A stretch of DNA of 13,191 bases, taken from contig JBEKDJ010000273.1 of NCBI GenBank assembly GCA_050014415.1, positions 1 to 13,191 on the forward strand. Direction: 5' to 3'. The stretch is from JBEKDJ01 sp050014415 (GTDB lineage Bacteria > Desulfobacterota > BSN033 > UBA1163). Below, piece after piece: positions 6,474 through 12,923 of the stretch. The translations under genes and the position numbers were made by a program. Each line of letters starts with the position of its first letter. Position 1 is the stretch's first letter. The notes beneath the pieces were generated by a model, which ran no database searches, was not told where the DNA came from, and saw nothing but the letters and a program-made list of their open reading frames with translations.

Positions 6474-6950
6474 ATGGAAGAGAATTCCGTGTACGAAGAC
6501 AGATATTTCAAAGTGATCAGTCCACCATTTCCTCTCAATTGCAGAAACGACGGCGGCCACCTCGTCCTCATAAAGAAGGAAAAGGTTCATGATCGATCTG
6601 ACATGACCTGGCAAGAAGCAATAGATTTCATGAGAATATCTATGGCTGTTGGAAAAGCGATGTACGACGTGCTTGGAATTGAGAGAATGAATTACGAAGA
6701 TCTGGGCAATTGGGGGATTGATGAACCCGGAGGAGCAAAAATGCACCTTCACTTTTTTGGGAGAGCGAAAGAGCAGACTCACCAAATCCGAGGCCATCAC
6801 ATGTTCCTCTATCCAAGAGGCCACAGGATTTATCAGGGTCATCTGAAAGCATTCTCCGATGAGGATCTTGAGAAATTGCGTAGGAGGATCGGCGAAATTT
6901 TGAACGAGGAGAAATATAGAAAGATGGCTGAGTTGGCTGGGATAGAGTAA
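6474..6950 (+). CDS. HIT-family protein with variant active-site motif
   Basis: A 158-residue protein of the histidine-triad superfamily, small cytoplasmic enzymes that cleave nucleotide phosphoramidates or dinucleoside polyphosphates. The early GGHLVLIKKEKVHDRSDM (27-44) is the typical strand that cradles the base, and the triad region is KMHLHFFGRAKE (89-100). In standard HIT proteins the motif is HxHxHxx; here H91 and H93 are kept but the third position is F95. The catalytic (middle) histidine is normally kept, so activity may persist or be changed. Later residues RGHHMFLYPRGH are rich in histidine and may supply a substitute. The start is ATG 6474 with GGGAGG 7 bases upstream. A hairpin follows immediately after the stop (6957-6972). 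Confidence 0.85.
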   Translation: MEENSVYEDRYFKVISPPFPLNCRNDGGHLVLIKKEKVHDRSDMTWQEAIDFMRISMAVGKAMYDVLGIERMNYEDLGNWGIDEPGGAKMHLHFFGRAKEQTHQIRGHHMFLYPRGHRIYQGHLKAFSDEDLEKLRRRIGEILNEEKYRKMAELAGIE

Positions 6951-6956
6951 ACGTTT

Positions 6957-6972
6957 CCCATCTAACGATGGG
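6957..6972 (+). terminator. Short hairpin just after the HIT gene
   Basis: CCCATC-TAAC-GATGGG is a perfect 6-base-pair stem beginning 6 bases after the HIT stop codon. There is no T-tract, so it may be an mRNA-end stabiliser or a weak terminator. Confidence 0.35.
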
Positions 6973-7149
6973 ATGACCTCGGATTTGAGAATGCTGGCGC
7001 TTTTCCGAAATGGCCAAACACAATGTATTGAAGCTGGCGAACAGTGGGGGGACGATCTCGAAGTGACGCTCGCAGCCCAAGGGCCTGGCTCTGCTAGGTT
7101 GCTTCGAGTTATCCGCGAGGGCAGCACCTCAAGGTTATCTGTCATTTGA
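6973..7149 (+). CDS. Possible small protein, unknown (58 residues)
   Basis: An open frame of 58 codons that begins with ATG and reads MTSDLRMLALFRNGQTQCIE, then AGEQWGDDLEVTLAAQGPGS, then ARLLRVIREGSTSRLSVI. The composition (balanced charge, alternating hydrophobic residues, compact glycine turns) resembles real protein rather than random translation. No family is recognised. The frame is open back to position 6946, so it may be the tail of a longer decayed gene. There is no clear RBS before the ATG; the hairpin 6957-6972 overlaps the usual position. Part of the frame coincides with an inverted repeat (7057-7108). Treat as tentative: a remnant or spurious frame is equally possible. Confidence 0.22.
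   Translation: MTSDLRMLALFRNGQTQCIEAGEQWGDDLEVTLAAQGPGSARLLRVIREGSTSRLSVI
7057..7108 (+). repeat. Inverted repeat in the leader before the deaminase gene
   Basis: CTCGAAG (7057-7063) pairs with CTTCGAG (7102-7108). Inside, GCAG (7072-7075) can pair with CTGC (7091-7094), and flanking CC/GG extends it, giving a stem with a second inner stem. It lies about 95 bases before the deaminase ATG. It could be a leader structure or a decayed repeat; no riboswitch class is recognised. Confidence 0.3.
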
Positions 7150-7201
7150 AGCGTTAGGATCAGCAAAGCACGCTGTTTCTGATTACTAGGGGGATGAATT
7201 C

Positions 7202-8251
7202 ATGGCACAGAGTCATGCCGTCACCTTGGTTTCTCCTAAACTAGCTAATCTTCTGCGGGCAATGCCTAAGGCAGAGATTCACGTTCACATTGAAGGTGCA
7301 ACGGATGCTGAGACTTATTACCAGTTCGCACAGCGTAATCAAGTTGAGTTACCTACCGGTTCGCTGGAAGAATGGAAAGCCTTCTTCGAATTCCGCAACT
7401 TTTCCCATTTCATAGAGGTTTATACGGCTGCCGTTCAGTGCCTGCAGACTCCGGATGATTATGGCCTGATGATTGAGTGCCTCTTCAAACGACAATCGGA
7501 GCAAAATATCCTCTATACCGAAGCATTTCTGAGCGCGTCTTTCCTAACCCAGAAGTTTGAGAACGATGCAATACTAGACGCGATCACGGCTGGATGTGCT
7601 TCAGGAAAGGCTAAATATGGTTGTCATGTGAACTTGATTCCCGACATTGCCCGCGAAATTCCTGATTCTCAAACCCCTGCACTTGAATTTGCCCTGCAAG
7701 GCAAGGATCGAGGACTGTTCATTGGCTTAGGCATTGGAGGACAAGAGGTTGGCTATCCACCTGAGTTGTTTACCGACACATTTGCTGAAGCACGTAAGCA
7801 GGGGCTGAGAGTGGTTGCTCATGCGGGTGAGGCCGAAGGAGCACGGAGCATTTGGGGAGCCATTAACAACTTGCAAGCCGAACGAATCGGCCACGGTATT
7901 CGGTGTTTAGATGATCCAGAACTCGTAGAGGTACTTCGTCAACGTCAAATCCCCCTGGAAGTCTCACCTGAAAGCAACTATTGTCTGGGTGTTGTCGGGC
8001 CTGAACAACCACACCCCATTCGGCAAATGGTCAATGCCGGTCTTTACTGCACCATCAACTCGGACGATCCTGCTATGTTCTCAACCAATTTGACAAATGA
8101 ATACCTGACATTGGCATCCCAAGGATTTTCCTGGGATGAACTCTGGCAACTCAATCGGAATACTTTGGAAGCCAGTTTCTTAAGCGAGGCTGAAAAAGAA
8201 AATTACCGTGATGAGTGGGCAAGGTTTGAGCAGACAGAGGTTGGCTTATAG
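7202..8251 (+). CDS. Adenosine/adenine deaminase-family metal-dependent hydrolase
   Basis: A 349-residue TIM-barrel amidohydrolase of the adenosine deaminase family. Zn ligands: H27 and H29 in PKAEIHVHIEGA, H207 in VVAHAGEAEG, D288 in NSDDPAMF. The catalytic glutamate is E210 and the conserved H231 is in ERIGHGIRCLDDPEL. LEVSPESNYCLGVV (252-265) replaces the CPTSN-type loop of classic adenosine deaminase, and HPIRQMVNAGLYCTINSDDP is family-typical. Length fits (about 330-350). The reaction would be hydrolytic release of ammonia from a purine nucleoside, nucleotide or base; adenosine, adenine and aminodeoxyfutalosine deaminases share these motifs, so the exact substrate is open. The start ATG has GGGGG 8 bases upstream. 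It ends 28 bases before the YdeI/OmdA gene, so the two may be co-transcribed. No trace of frame damage. Confidence 0.92.
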   Translation: MAQSHAVTLVSPKLANLLRAMPKAEIHVHIEGATDAETYYQFAQRNQVELPTGSLEEWKAFFEFRNFSHFIEVYTAAVQCLQTPDDYGLMIECLFKRQSEQNILYTEAFLSASFLTQKFENDAILDAITAGCASGKAKYGCHVNLIPDIAREIPDSQTPALEFALQGKDRGLFIGLGIGGQEVGYPPELFTDTFAEARKQGLRVVAHAGEAEGARSIWGAINNLQAERIGHGIRCLDDPELVEVLRQRQIPLEVSPESNYCLGVVGPEQPHPIRQMVNAGLYCTINSDDPAMFSTNLTNEYLTLASQGFSWDELWQLNRNTLEASFLSEAEKENYRDEWARFEQTEVGL

Positions 8252-8279
8252 CTCTTGCAGCTGACAGAGTAACTTCCTC

Positions 8280-8828
8280 ATGAAACTTGGCAAAACACTA
8301 TACCTAACAGAGAGGAAAGATTGGAGAGATTGGCTGATTAGCCATCACAACACGGAAAATGAAATCTGGCTGGTATATTACAAACAAAAGACGGGTAAAC
8401 CGCGACTGTCTTATAACGGAGCGGTGGAAGAGGCACTTTGTTTTGGCTGGATAGACAGCACAGTGAAGAAAATAGACGAGGAGAGCAACGCTCAACGCTT
8501 TACCCCTCGCCGCTTGGGAAGTCCGCTCTCCGAAATGAACAAGGAAAGAGTAAGAAGACTGATAGAGGCAGGTAAGATGACGCCTGCCGGTTTGCTTGCA
8601 GTCGGCCATATTTTGACGGAGAAATTCAGCGTCCCCTCCGATATCTTGAAAGCCCTAGGAGCTGATAAACAGATATGGAAAAACTTCCAGGGCTTTCCGG
8701 AGAGTTATAAAAGAATTCGCGTTGGCTGGATTGAGGGAGCGAGGAAGCGACCAAAGGAGTTCGGCAAACGGCTAGACTATTTCTTAAGAATGACCGCTAA
8801 GAACAAGAAATATGGAATGGTACAGTGA
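8280..8828 (+). CDS. YdeI/OmdA family protein
   Basis: A 182-residue soluble protein of the bacteriocin-protection, YdeI/OmpD-associated family. Diagnostic parts are EIWLVYYKQKTGKPRLSYNG, then AVEEALCFGWIDSTVKKIDE, and RFTPRRLGSPLSEMNKERVRRLIEAGKMTPAG, all near-invariant in this family. The C-terminus holds the OmdA region with FQGFPESYKRIRVGWIEGARKRPKE and K/R-rich GKRLDYFLRM. The family's biochemical function is not established; links to stress resistance are mostly genetic. Start ATG 8280 lies 28 bases after the deaminase stop with only a weak RBS-like sequence, so translation may depend on coupling to the upstream gene. A hairpin follows the gene at 8853-8871. Confidence 0.9.
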   Translation: MKLGKTLYLTERKDWRDWLISHHNTENEIWLVYYKQKTGKPRLSYNGAVEEALCFGWIDSTVKKIDEESNAQRFTPRRLGSPLSEMNKERVRRLIEAGKMTPAGLLAVGHILTEKFSVPSDILKALGADKQIWKNFQGFPESYKRIRVGWIEGARKRPKEFGKRLDYFLRMTAKNKKYGMVQ

Positions 8829-8852
8829 ATAAATGCATCACCGGCTCGACCT

Positions 8853-8871
8853 GAACCGGATCAAGTCCGGT
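8853..8871 (+). terminator. Hairpin after the YdeI/OmdA gene
   Basis: AACCGGA-TCAAG-TCCGGTT is a perfect 7-base-pair stem with a 5-base loop, 25 bases after the stop codon. It is followed by TGAATTCC rather than a T-run, so it is a terminator candidate only. Confidence 0.4.
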
Positions 8872-9029
8872 TTGAATTCCAGCCATCCTCGATAGCATAA
8901 AGCCATTGAGAATCTCGGTTGGTGGACAACAGAGGAAACTGTATTTTCAAAAGACGATTTTTCTACAGACTCGTTAGCCGCTGGTAAATCATAGGCAGCA
9001 GCGAGACTGAGTTCTAAAGGCGAGATTCT

Positions 9030-9485
9030 ATGGCAGAAACTCCACACTTCAGAACATTCTGCGACCACGATCTCACTGAGCTTGATCAGATGGTCTTCGC
9101 GCTTTTTCAAGAGGATGCCCACGGAGAGGTAATGTCCCACCAAAAGATTCACTGTACCCTACAAGAACTGTTGCAGCATCCGGAGAAGGGAACCATCACG
9201 GTGTTCTGTGTCGATGAGGCCGTTGTGGGATACGCTATCGTCATTTATTACTGGAGCAATGAATACGGAGGCAACATCGCTTCTATCGATGAGTTCTATG
9301 TAAAGCCTTCGTGGCGGGGGAAGGGAATAGGCACATCCTTTCTTGAATATGTTGTTGCTGTGAAGGGCGATTCGGTAAAAGGGCTCCAATTGGAGGTAAC
9401 GCCGGTGAACGAGCAAGCATTCGCATATTACTGCCGGAGGGGTTTCCAGGCGGCAAAGAACCGGCACTTGTTCAAGAAGCTATAG
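9030..9485 (+). CDS. GNAT-family N-acetyltransferase
   Basis: A 151-residue single-domain GNAT, which transfers an acetyl group from acetyl-CoA to an amine. The pyrophosphate-binding signature is VKPSWRGKGIGTSFLEYV (91-108; RGKGIG fits R/Q-x-x-G-x-G/A), preceded by the strand ASIDEFYV and followed by LQLEVTPVNEQAFAYYCRRGFQAAKNRHLFKKL, the typical motif B ending with YxxxGF. The acceptor is unknown: such small GNATs act on antibiotics, polyamines, amino acids or proteins. The N-terminus is acidic and histidine-containing (residues 1-40). The RBS before the ATG is poor. The preceding 200 bases hold no gene, and a repeat-like sequence starts 20 bases after the stop. Confidence 0.9.
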   Translation: MAETPHFRTFCDHDLTELDQMVFALFQEDAHGEVMSHQKIHCTLQELLQHPEKGTITVFCVDEAVVGYAIVIYYWSNEYGGNIASIDEFYVKPSWRGKGIGTSFLEYVVAVKGDSVKGLQLEVTPVNEQAFAYYCRRGFQAAKNRHLFKKL

Positions 9486-9504
9486 TCAGAAGAATCAGAG
9501 CAGC

Positions 9505-9559
9505 AGCTAACCATGCAGCCGACACAGCGAAGACGCACGGCTGATAGCTGGTGTTGAGC
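9505..9559 (+). repeat. attC-like repeat copy after the GNAT gene
   Basis: TAAC (9508-9511) with CATGCAGCCGAC (9512-9523), then AAGA at the centre, then CGGCTGATAGCTG (9538-9550) and the ending GTTGAGC (9553-9559), which fits GTTRRRY. The arms are partly complementary (CAGCTA, CAGCC against GGCTGATAGCTG). It is the best of the copies because both ends and an imperfect stem are present. Confidence 0.4.
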
Positions 9560-9579
9560 CAAGAGAGGAAGCTAATCTA

Positions 9580-10461
9580 ATGGCAAAACATGTTGGAATC
9601 GTGGCATGCAGCGCGGAAGGCGCTGCCCTTTGCTACCGCACCCTGTGTGCTGAAGCGCCCGCACTCATGGGGGAGTACATGCATCCCGAAGTATCTATGC
9701 ATACGCATCCCTTGGGAGAATACATTGTTCACATCCGTTCGGGCAACTGGGCCGAGGTAGCGAAGCTGATGCTGTCCTCAGCCAGAAAGCTCGCCGAGAT
9801 TGGAGCGGAATTTGCGATCTGTCCGGACAACACCATTCACCAAGCATTCGATCTCGTTGTGGCGCAGTCCCCCATTCCATGGCTTCACATTGCTGAAGTG
9901 GTGGGCCGCGAGGCAGCAACCCGTGGGCTCAATGTTCTCGCCGTCATGGGAACGAAGTACCTGATGACAGGTCCCGTATACCCTGAAATACTCCGGAGAT
10001 TCGGCATTTCATGTCAGATACCGGAGGAGCCTGATCGGGATCGCATCGATAGTATCATCTTCAAGGAACTGGTCAACGGTCTGTTCAAAAAGGCATCCAG
10101 AACGTACTTCAACACGGTCATGCAGAAGATGAAAGACGGAGGCTGTGAGGGTGTCGTCCTCGGGTGCACGGAAATCCCCCTGCTGGTCGACCCTGATGAT
10201 TGTCCCCTGCCAACACTCGACTCGACACGTTTGCTGGCAAAAGCCGCATTGAAAGAATCCCTTAGAGAAGACCAAGAAGAGAGTCTCTCACTATTATCAT
10301 CCTTGAGTCTCCGAAATTCGAATGAGTTAGAACCAGCAAAGGAGACGTTAGAGAATGCTGTACCATCACCTATGGCAAGTTGGCGGAAGTCAGAGGGTAA
10401 AATTAGGACACTAAATTTCTCCCTGGCGGATAATAGGAGGACAAGAAGCAGGTTGACTTGA
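9580..10461 (+). CDS. Aspartate/glutamate racemase-family protein with an extra C-terminal tail
   Basis: A 293-residue protein. Residues 1-229 are a full aspartate/glutamate racemase-type domain: the first catalytic cysteine is C81 in AICPDNTIH, the second C196 in VVLGCTEIPLLV, with the usual PTLDSTRLLAKAALKESL at the end. Such cofactor-independent racemases use two cysteines to swap a proton on the alpha carbon; substrates are L-Asp, L-Glu or hydantoins. The start ATG is preceded by GAGAGGAAG, 8 bases upstream. The typical family length is about 230; here the frame continues for about 64 residues (230-293) that are Ser/Leu, then Arg-rich, with no recognisable domain, suggesting read-through after loss of the normal stop or fusion to a relic sequence. 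The core enzyme should still fold. The neighbours do not identify its pathway. Confidence 0.88.
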   Translation: MAKHVGIVACSAEGAALCYRTLCAEAPALMGEYMHPEVSMHTHPLGEYIVHIRSGNWAEVAKLMLSSARKLAEIGAEFAICPDNTIHQAFDLVVAQSPIPWLHIAEVVGREAATRGLNVLAVMGTKYLMTGPVYPEILRRFGISCQIPEEPDRDRIDSIIFKELVNGLFKKASRTYFNTVMQKMKDGGCEGVVLGCTEIPLLVDPDDCPLPTLDSTRLLAKAALKESLREDQEESLSLLSSLSLRNSNELEPAKETLENAVPSPMASWRKSEGKIRTLNFSLADNRRTRSRLT

Positions 10462-10541
10462 CTGGCCAGGCCTGAAGCATTCATAATGACAGACAGACGA
10501 CAAGAGTATCAACAGCAAAATGAGGAAAGGAGGATTATGAT

Positions 10542-11207
10542 ATGGATATCGTTGAAGCCATCAGGGAGAGAAAGGCCGTGCGGGCCTTTAAGCCCGATCC
10601 TGTATCGCAGGAGATGCTGAGAAAAATAATTGAGCAGGCCCTACGAGCTCCGTCCTGGGCCAACACCCAGCCCTGGGAGTTTGCCGTAGTCACCGGAGAG
10701 CGACTGGAGGAAATAAAGAAACGTTACCTCGAAAGGGGAGAACAAGAGCCTCATTCTGAGGTTGCCCGGCCTTACGAGTTTCCCGAACCCTATCTTTCCC
10801 GGATTCAGGCCCTGGCCCCCAAGGATTGGAAGCCAACCAAGGAAAACATGGACTTTCGCCGGATACAGAACTACAAAAACTACGGGGCCCCGGCGGTGAT
10901 CTATCTTCTCGTCGATCGGATTATGTTCTATCAGTCAAAGGGCATAAATGCATGGTCAGTGTACGATTGCGGCTCGGTAGTGCAGAATATCATGCTGCTC
11001 GCCACCTCTTACGGATTGGGAACCGTGGCCCAGGCGCAGGCGGTGATATATCCCGATATCATCAGAAAGGTGGTAGCCATACCTGAATCCAAGCTCATCG
11101 CACTGGGAATAGCGATTGGCTATCCGGACTGGGATAACCCCGTCAACCAATCACGAACCCAGAGAGAGTCGCTGGATGACGTTGCCAAATGGTACGGCTT
11201 TGAATAG
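10542..11207 (+). CDS. Nitroreductase-family FMN oxidoreductase
   Basis: A 221-residue flavoenzyme of the nitroreductase fold. FMN-phosphate motif RERKAVRAFKPDPV (8-21), ring-contact APSWANTQPWEF (36-47), and the second FMN block DCGSVVQNIMLLATSYGLGT (about 142-161), followed by IALGIAIGYPD near the C-terminus. These proteins are NAD(P)H-dependent reducers of nitroaromatics, quinones, halogenated rings or flavins, acting as homodimers in the cytoplasm. AAGGAGG lies 8 bases before the ATG, so translation should be strong. The insertion at 60-110 (RYLERGEQEPHSEVARPYEF...) is longer than in minimal members and probably forms a lid. It begins a run of three flavin-dependent enzymes that continues with 11352 and 12172. 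Confidence 0.93.
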   Translation: MDIVEAIRERKAVRAFKPDPVSQEMLRKIIEQALRAPSWANTQPWEFAVVTGERLEEIKKRYLERGEQEPHSEVARPYEFPEPYLSRIQALAPKDWKPTKENMDFRRIQNYKNYGAPAVIYLLVDRIMFYQSKGINAWSVYDCGSVVQNIMLLATSYGLGTVAQAQAVIYPDIIRKVVAIPESKLIALGIAIGYPDWDNPVNQSRTQRESLDDVAKWYGFE

Positions 11208-11255
11208 GTCGAAGTTCAACACGTTTATTACTCTATAAGAACAAGTAGGCAAAAA

Positions 11256-11273
11256 GGATTTTCCGGAAGATCC
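11256..11273. promoter_or_regulatory. Near-perfect palindrome upstream of the CxxCxxC flavoprotein gene
   Basis: GGATTTTCCGGAAGATCC is self-complementary except for one G-T pair. It lies between the nitroreductase stop and the flavoprotein start, about 80 bases before the RBS. The shape fits a dimeric regulator site, and as RNA it would be a stable hairpin. No regulator is identifiable. Confidence 0.35.
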
Positions 11274-11351
11274 ACAAGCATCTTCTTGCTACACTTTGGC
11301 ATCGCGGAAACAAATGCTTCTTTTCAAACTTCACGACAATGGAGGCAACCG

Positions 11352-11954
11352 ATGAAGACCATTGGAATCTTGGGAAGCACAAGAAAAGGGGGGAACACCG
11401 AGATCCTGTTGGACCTGGCGCTTGAAGAGGCTCAACAGAACGTGGGCTCCGCTTCTAAAATCACGTTGAGGGATAAGGTCATTGCTCCGTGTGATGGATG
11501 CATGGGATGCGCCCAAACGGGAGAGTGTATCATCCAAGATGATATGCAAGAGGTGTATGAAGCGATACGGAAGGCTGATGGGATTATTTGGGCCAGCCCT
11601 GTCTACTATTGGTCAATGTCAGGCCTGACTAAAATTGCGCTCGATCGGACCTTCGCCCTCAATTTCCCCAAGCTCCAACAGGCGGGCAAAATCGCGGGGT
11701 TAATCCTCGTGGCAGGCATCCGCGGCTGTGTGAATGCAGCCAATCCCTTTCACATGTATTTTATTTACAATCACATGTTTTCTGCTGAGTTTACCTGGGG
11801 CTATGCCGGAGAGAGAGGAGAGATCAGGAAGGATGCTTTTGCTATCAAAATGGCCAAAGCAATGGTCCATCAAATGCATGCTCTTTTTCGGGCCAATCTC
11901 AAATACCCCGAAGAATTTGATATGCCCTTGCATCGACTCGTCCGGGAGGAATAG
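11352..11954 (+). CDS. NADPH-dependent FMN reductase-like flavoprotein with a CxxCxxC motif
   Basis: A 200-residue flavodoxin-fold protein. FMN-phosphate loop GSTRKGGNTEILL (8-20), and ASPVYYWSMSGLTKIALDRT (81-100) contacting the flavin ring. The segment CDGCMGCAQTGEC (47-59) has cysteines at 47, 50, 53 and 59, the compact cluster seen in iron-sulfur flavoproteins (Isf) of anaerobes, which pass electrons between a [4Fe-4S] centre and FMN; other members with the same spacing bind no cluster, so cluster binding is inferred. ATG 11352 is chosen because GGAGG lies 6 bases upstream and the fold starts with KTIGILGSTRKGG; an earlier in-frame ATG at 11286 would add 22 unrelated residues. Lies between a nitroreductase and a flavin reductase. 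Confidence 0.88.
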   Translation: MKTIGILGSTRKGGNTEILLDLALEEAQQNVGSASKITLRDKVIAPCDGCMGCAQTGECIIQDDMQEVYEAIRKADGIIWASPVYYWSMSGLTKIALDRTFALNFPKLQQAGKIAGLILVAGIRGCVNAANPFHMYFIYNHMFSAEFTWGYAGERGEIRKDAFAIKMAKAMVHQMHALFRANLKYPEEFDMPLHRLVREE

Positions 11955-12171
11955 AGGGCTCCATATGGTCAGCCTTGCATCAAGCACATAGGCCGGTTCG
12001 CTCTAGCTCAGGTGAAGAAATGGACGGGAACGGGGAGCATGTCTTGCTTTTTACCCTATCAATAGGTTTTATCACTGACGCACAACGTATCGGAAAGGAT
12101 CTAAGCACAAGAGTAAAGATTCATAGCCGCACTGATAGTTAGTCGTACTTTTATAACAAGGAGGAAAGTCT

Positions 12172-12777
12172 ATGAGCAAAACAAAGATTAATCCTATGCC
12201 GCTACTCTTTCCCCACCCTACAGTAATGGTTGGAGTCCATGTCAATGGCAAGCCTGATTTTGTCACGGTAGCCTGGATAACCATTGCTAGTGGAACCCCT
12301 CCCTGGGTAGCCATAGCCTTGAATCGCATCCGGTACTCTCTGAAGGGTGTGAAGGAAAATATGACATTCTCGGTTAATATCCCCAACACGGCCATGGTAA
12401 AGGAAACGGATTACTGCGGTATTGTCACTGGCGCCGAGCACGATAAGGTCAAAGACTGCAACTTCAAGGTATTTTACGGAGAACTGAACAGCGCCCCGTT
12501 TATCGAACAGTGCCCCGTGAACATAGGGTGCGTCGCCAAGCATATCCTTGAACTGGGAAGCCATTATTTGATTGCCGGAATCATCAAGGAGGTTTTGGTC
12601 TCCGATGATTGCATGACCGAAGGCAAACCGGATGCGAGTAAAATCGACCCCATTCTCTTCATGACGTATCCAGCCCTAACCTACAATGCTGTCGGCAAGT
12701 TCCTGGGTCCGGCCTTTCGCATCGGCAAGGAGATTAAGGACGTCAAGGACGATTGGGAGAGACAACTGGCGAAGTAA
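12172..12777 (+). CDS. Flavin reductase / flavoredoxin-like protein (split-barrel)
   Basis: A 201-residue FMN-binding split-barrel protein of the flavin reductase (NTAB/DIM6, flavoredoxin) group. Typical parts are PDFVTVAWITIASGTPPWVAIALNRIRYSLKG (29-59), in which SG.PP and the R..S..G loop bind FMN phosphate, the strand TFSVNIP (65-71), and DYCGIVTGAEHDK (80-92), a conserved turn with C82. Members reduce free flavin or carry electrons in sulfate- or thiosulfate-reducing anaerobes. AAGGAGG precedes the ATG with a 7-base gap. It lies 217 bases after the CxxCxxC flavoprotein, so it may share the redox role of that protein as an electron partner, which is inference. The C-terminus (150-201) carries the usual dimerisation stretch with PALTYNAVGKFLG. 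Confidence 0.92.
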   Translation: MSKTKINPMPLLFPHPTVMVGVHVNGKPDFVTVAWITIASGTPPWVAIALNRIRYSLKGVKENMTFSVNIPNTAMVKETDYCGIVTGAEHDKVKDCNFKVFYGELNSAPFIEQCPVNIGCVAKHILELGSHYLIAGIIKEVLVSDDCMTEGKPDASKIDPILFMTYPALTYNAVGKFLGPAFRIGKEIKDVKDDWERQLAK

Positions 12778-12870
12778 TAAGATATGAAATTCATAAATAA
12801 AGAAAATAGGCTCACGATTCTGAACGTATTTGCATGAATGACCAGATCCTCGTCTAACGTGCTGAAGGTG

Positions 12871-12903
12871 ATGTGGAGGTCCTCATCCGGAAGGACTCCA
12901 CAT
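12871..12903 (+). repeat. Strong hairpin in the leader of the amidotransferase-like gene
   Basis: ATGTGGAG-G-TCCT (12871-12883) pairs with AGGACTCCACAT (12892-12903): 12 pairs with one bulged G and an 8-base loop, CATCCGGA. It ends 6 bases before the GGAGG RBS (12910-12914) of the next gene and is not followed by a T-run. It may act on translation or RNA stability, or be a factor-dependent terminator of the flavin reductase transcript. Confidence 0.5.
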
Positions 12904-12923
12904 GAATTCGGAGGATATACAAG

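Noticed and set aside
7057..7108. Riboswitch before the deaminase gene
   Set aside because: The stem does not match any purine, SAM, FMN or other riboswitch core I can recognise; listed only as an inverted repeat.
6231..7166. A long minus-strand frame (311 codons) across the HIT gene
   Set aside because: It is antisense to the clear HIT-family gene and has a low-complexity, domain-free translation without an RBS.
8896..8994. A short open stretch before the GNAT gene reading ENLGWWTTEETVFSKDDF
   Set aside because: The composition looks protein-like but it has no start codon, is about 33 codons and matches no family I know; possibly a remnant.
10014..10484. Minus-strand frame of 156 codons within the racemase gene
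   Set aside because: It is the antisense of a well-supported racemase gene and has no domain of its own.
12012..12075. Possible terminator after the CxxCxxC flavoprotein gene
   Set aside because: AGCA/TGCT and CCTA/TAGG pairings before T-runs are only 4 base pairs each and too weak to call.
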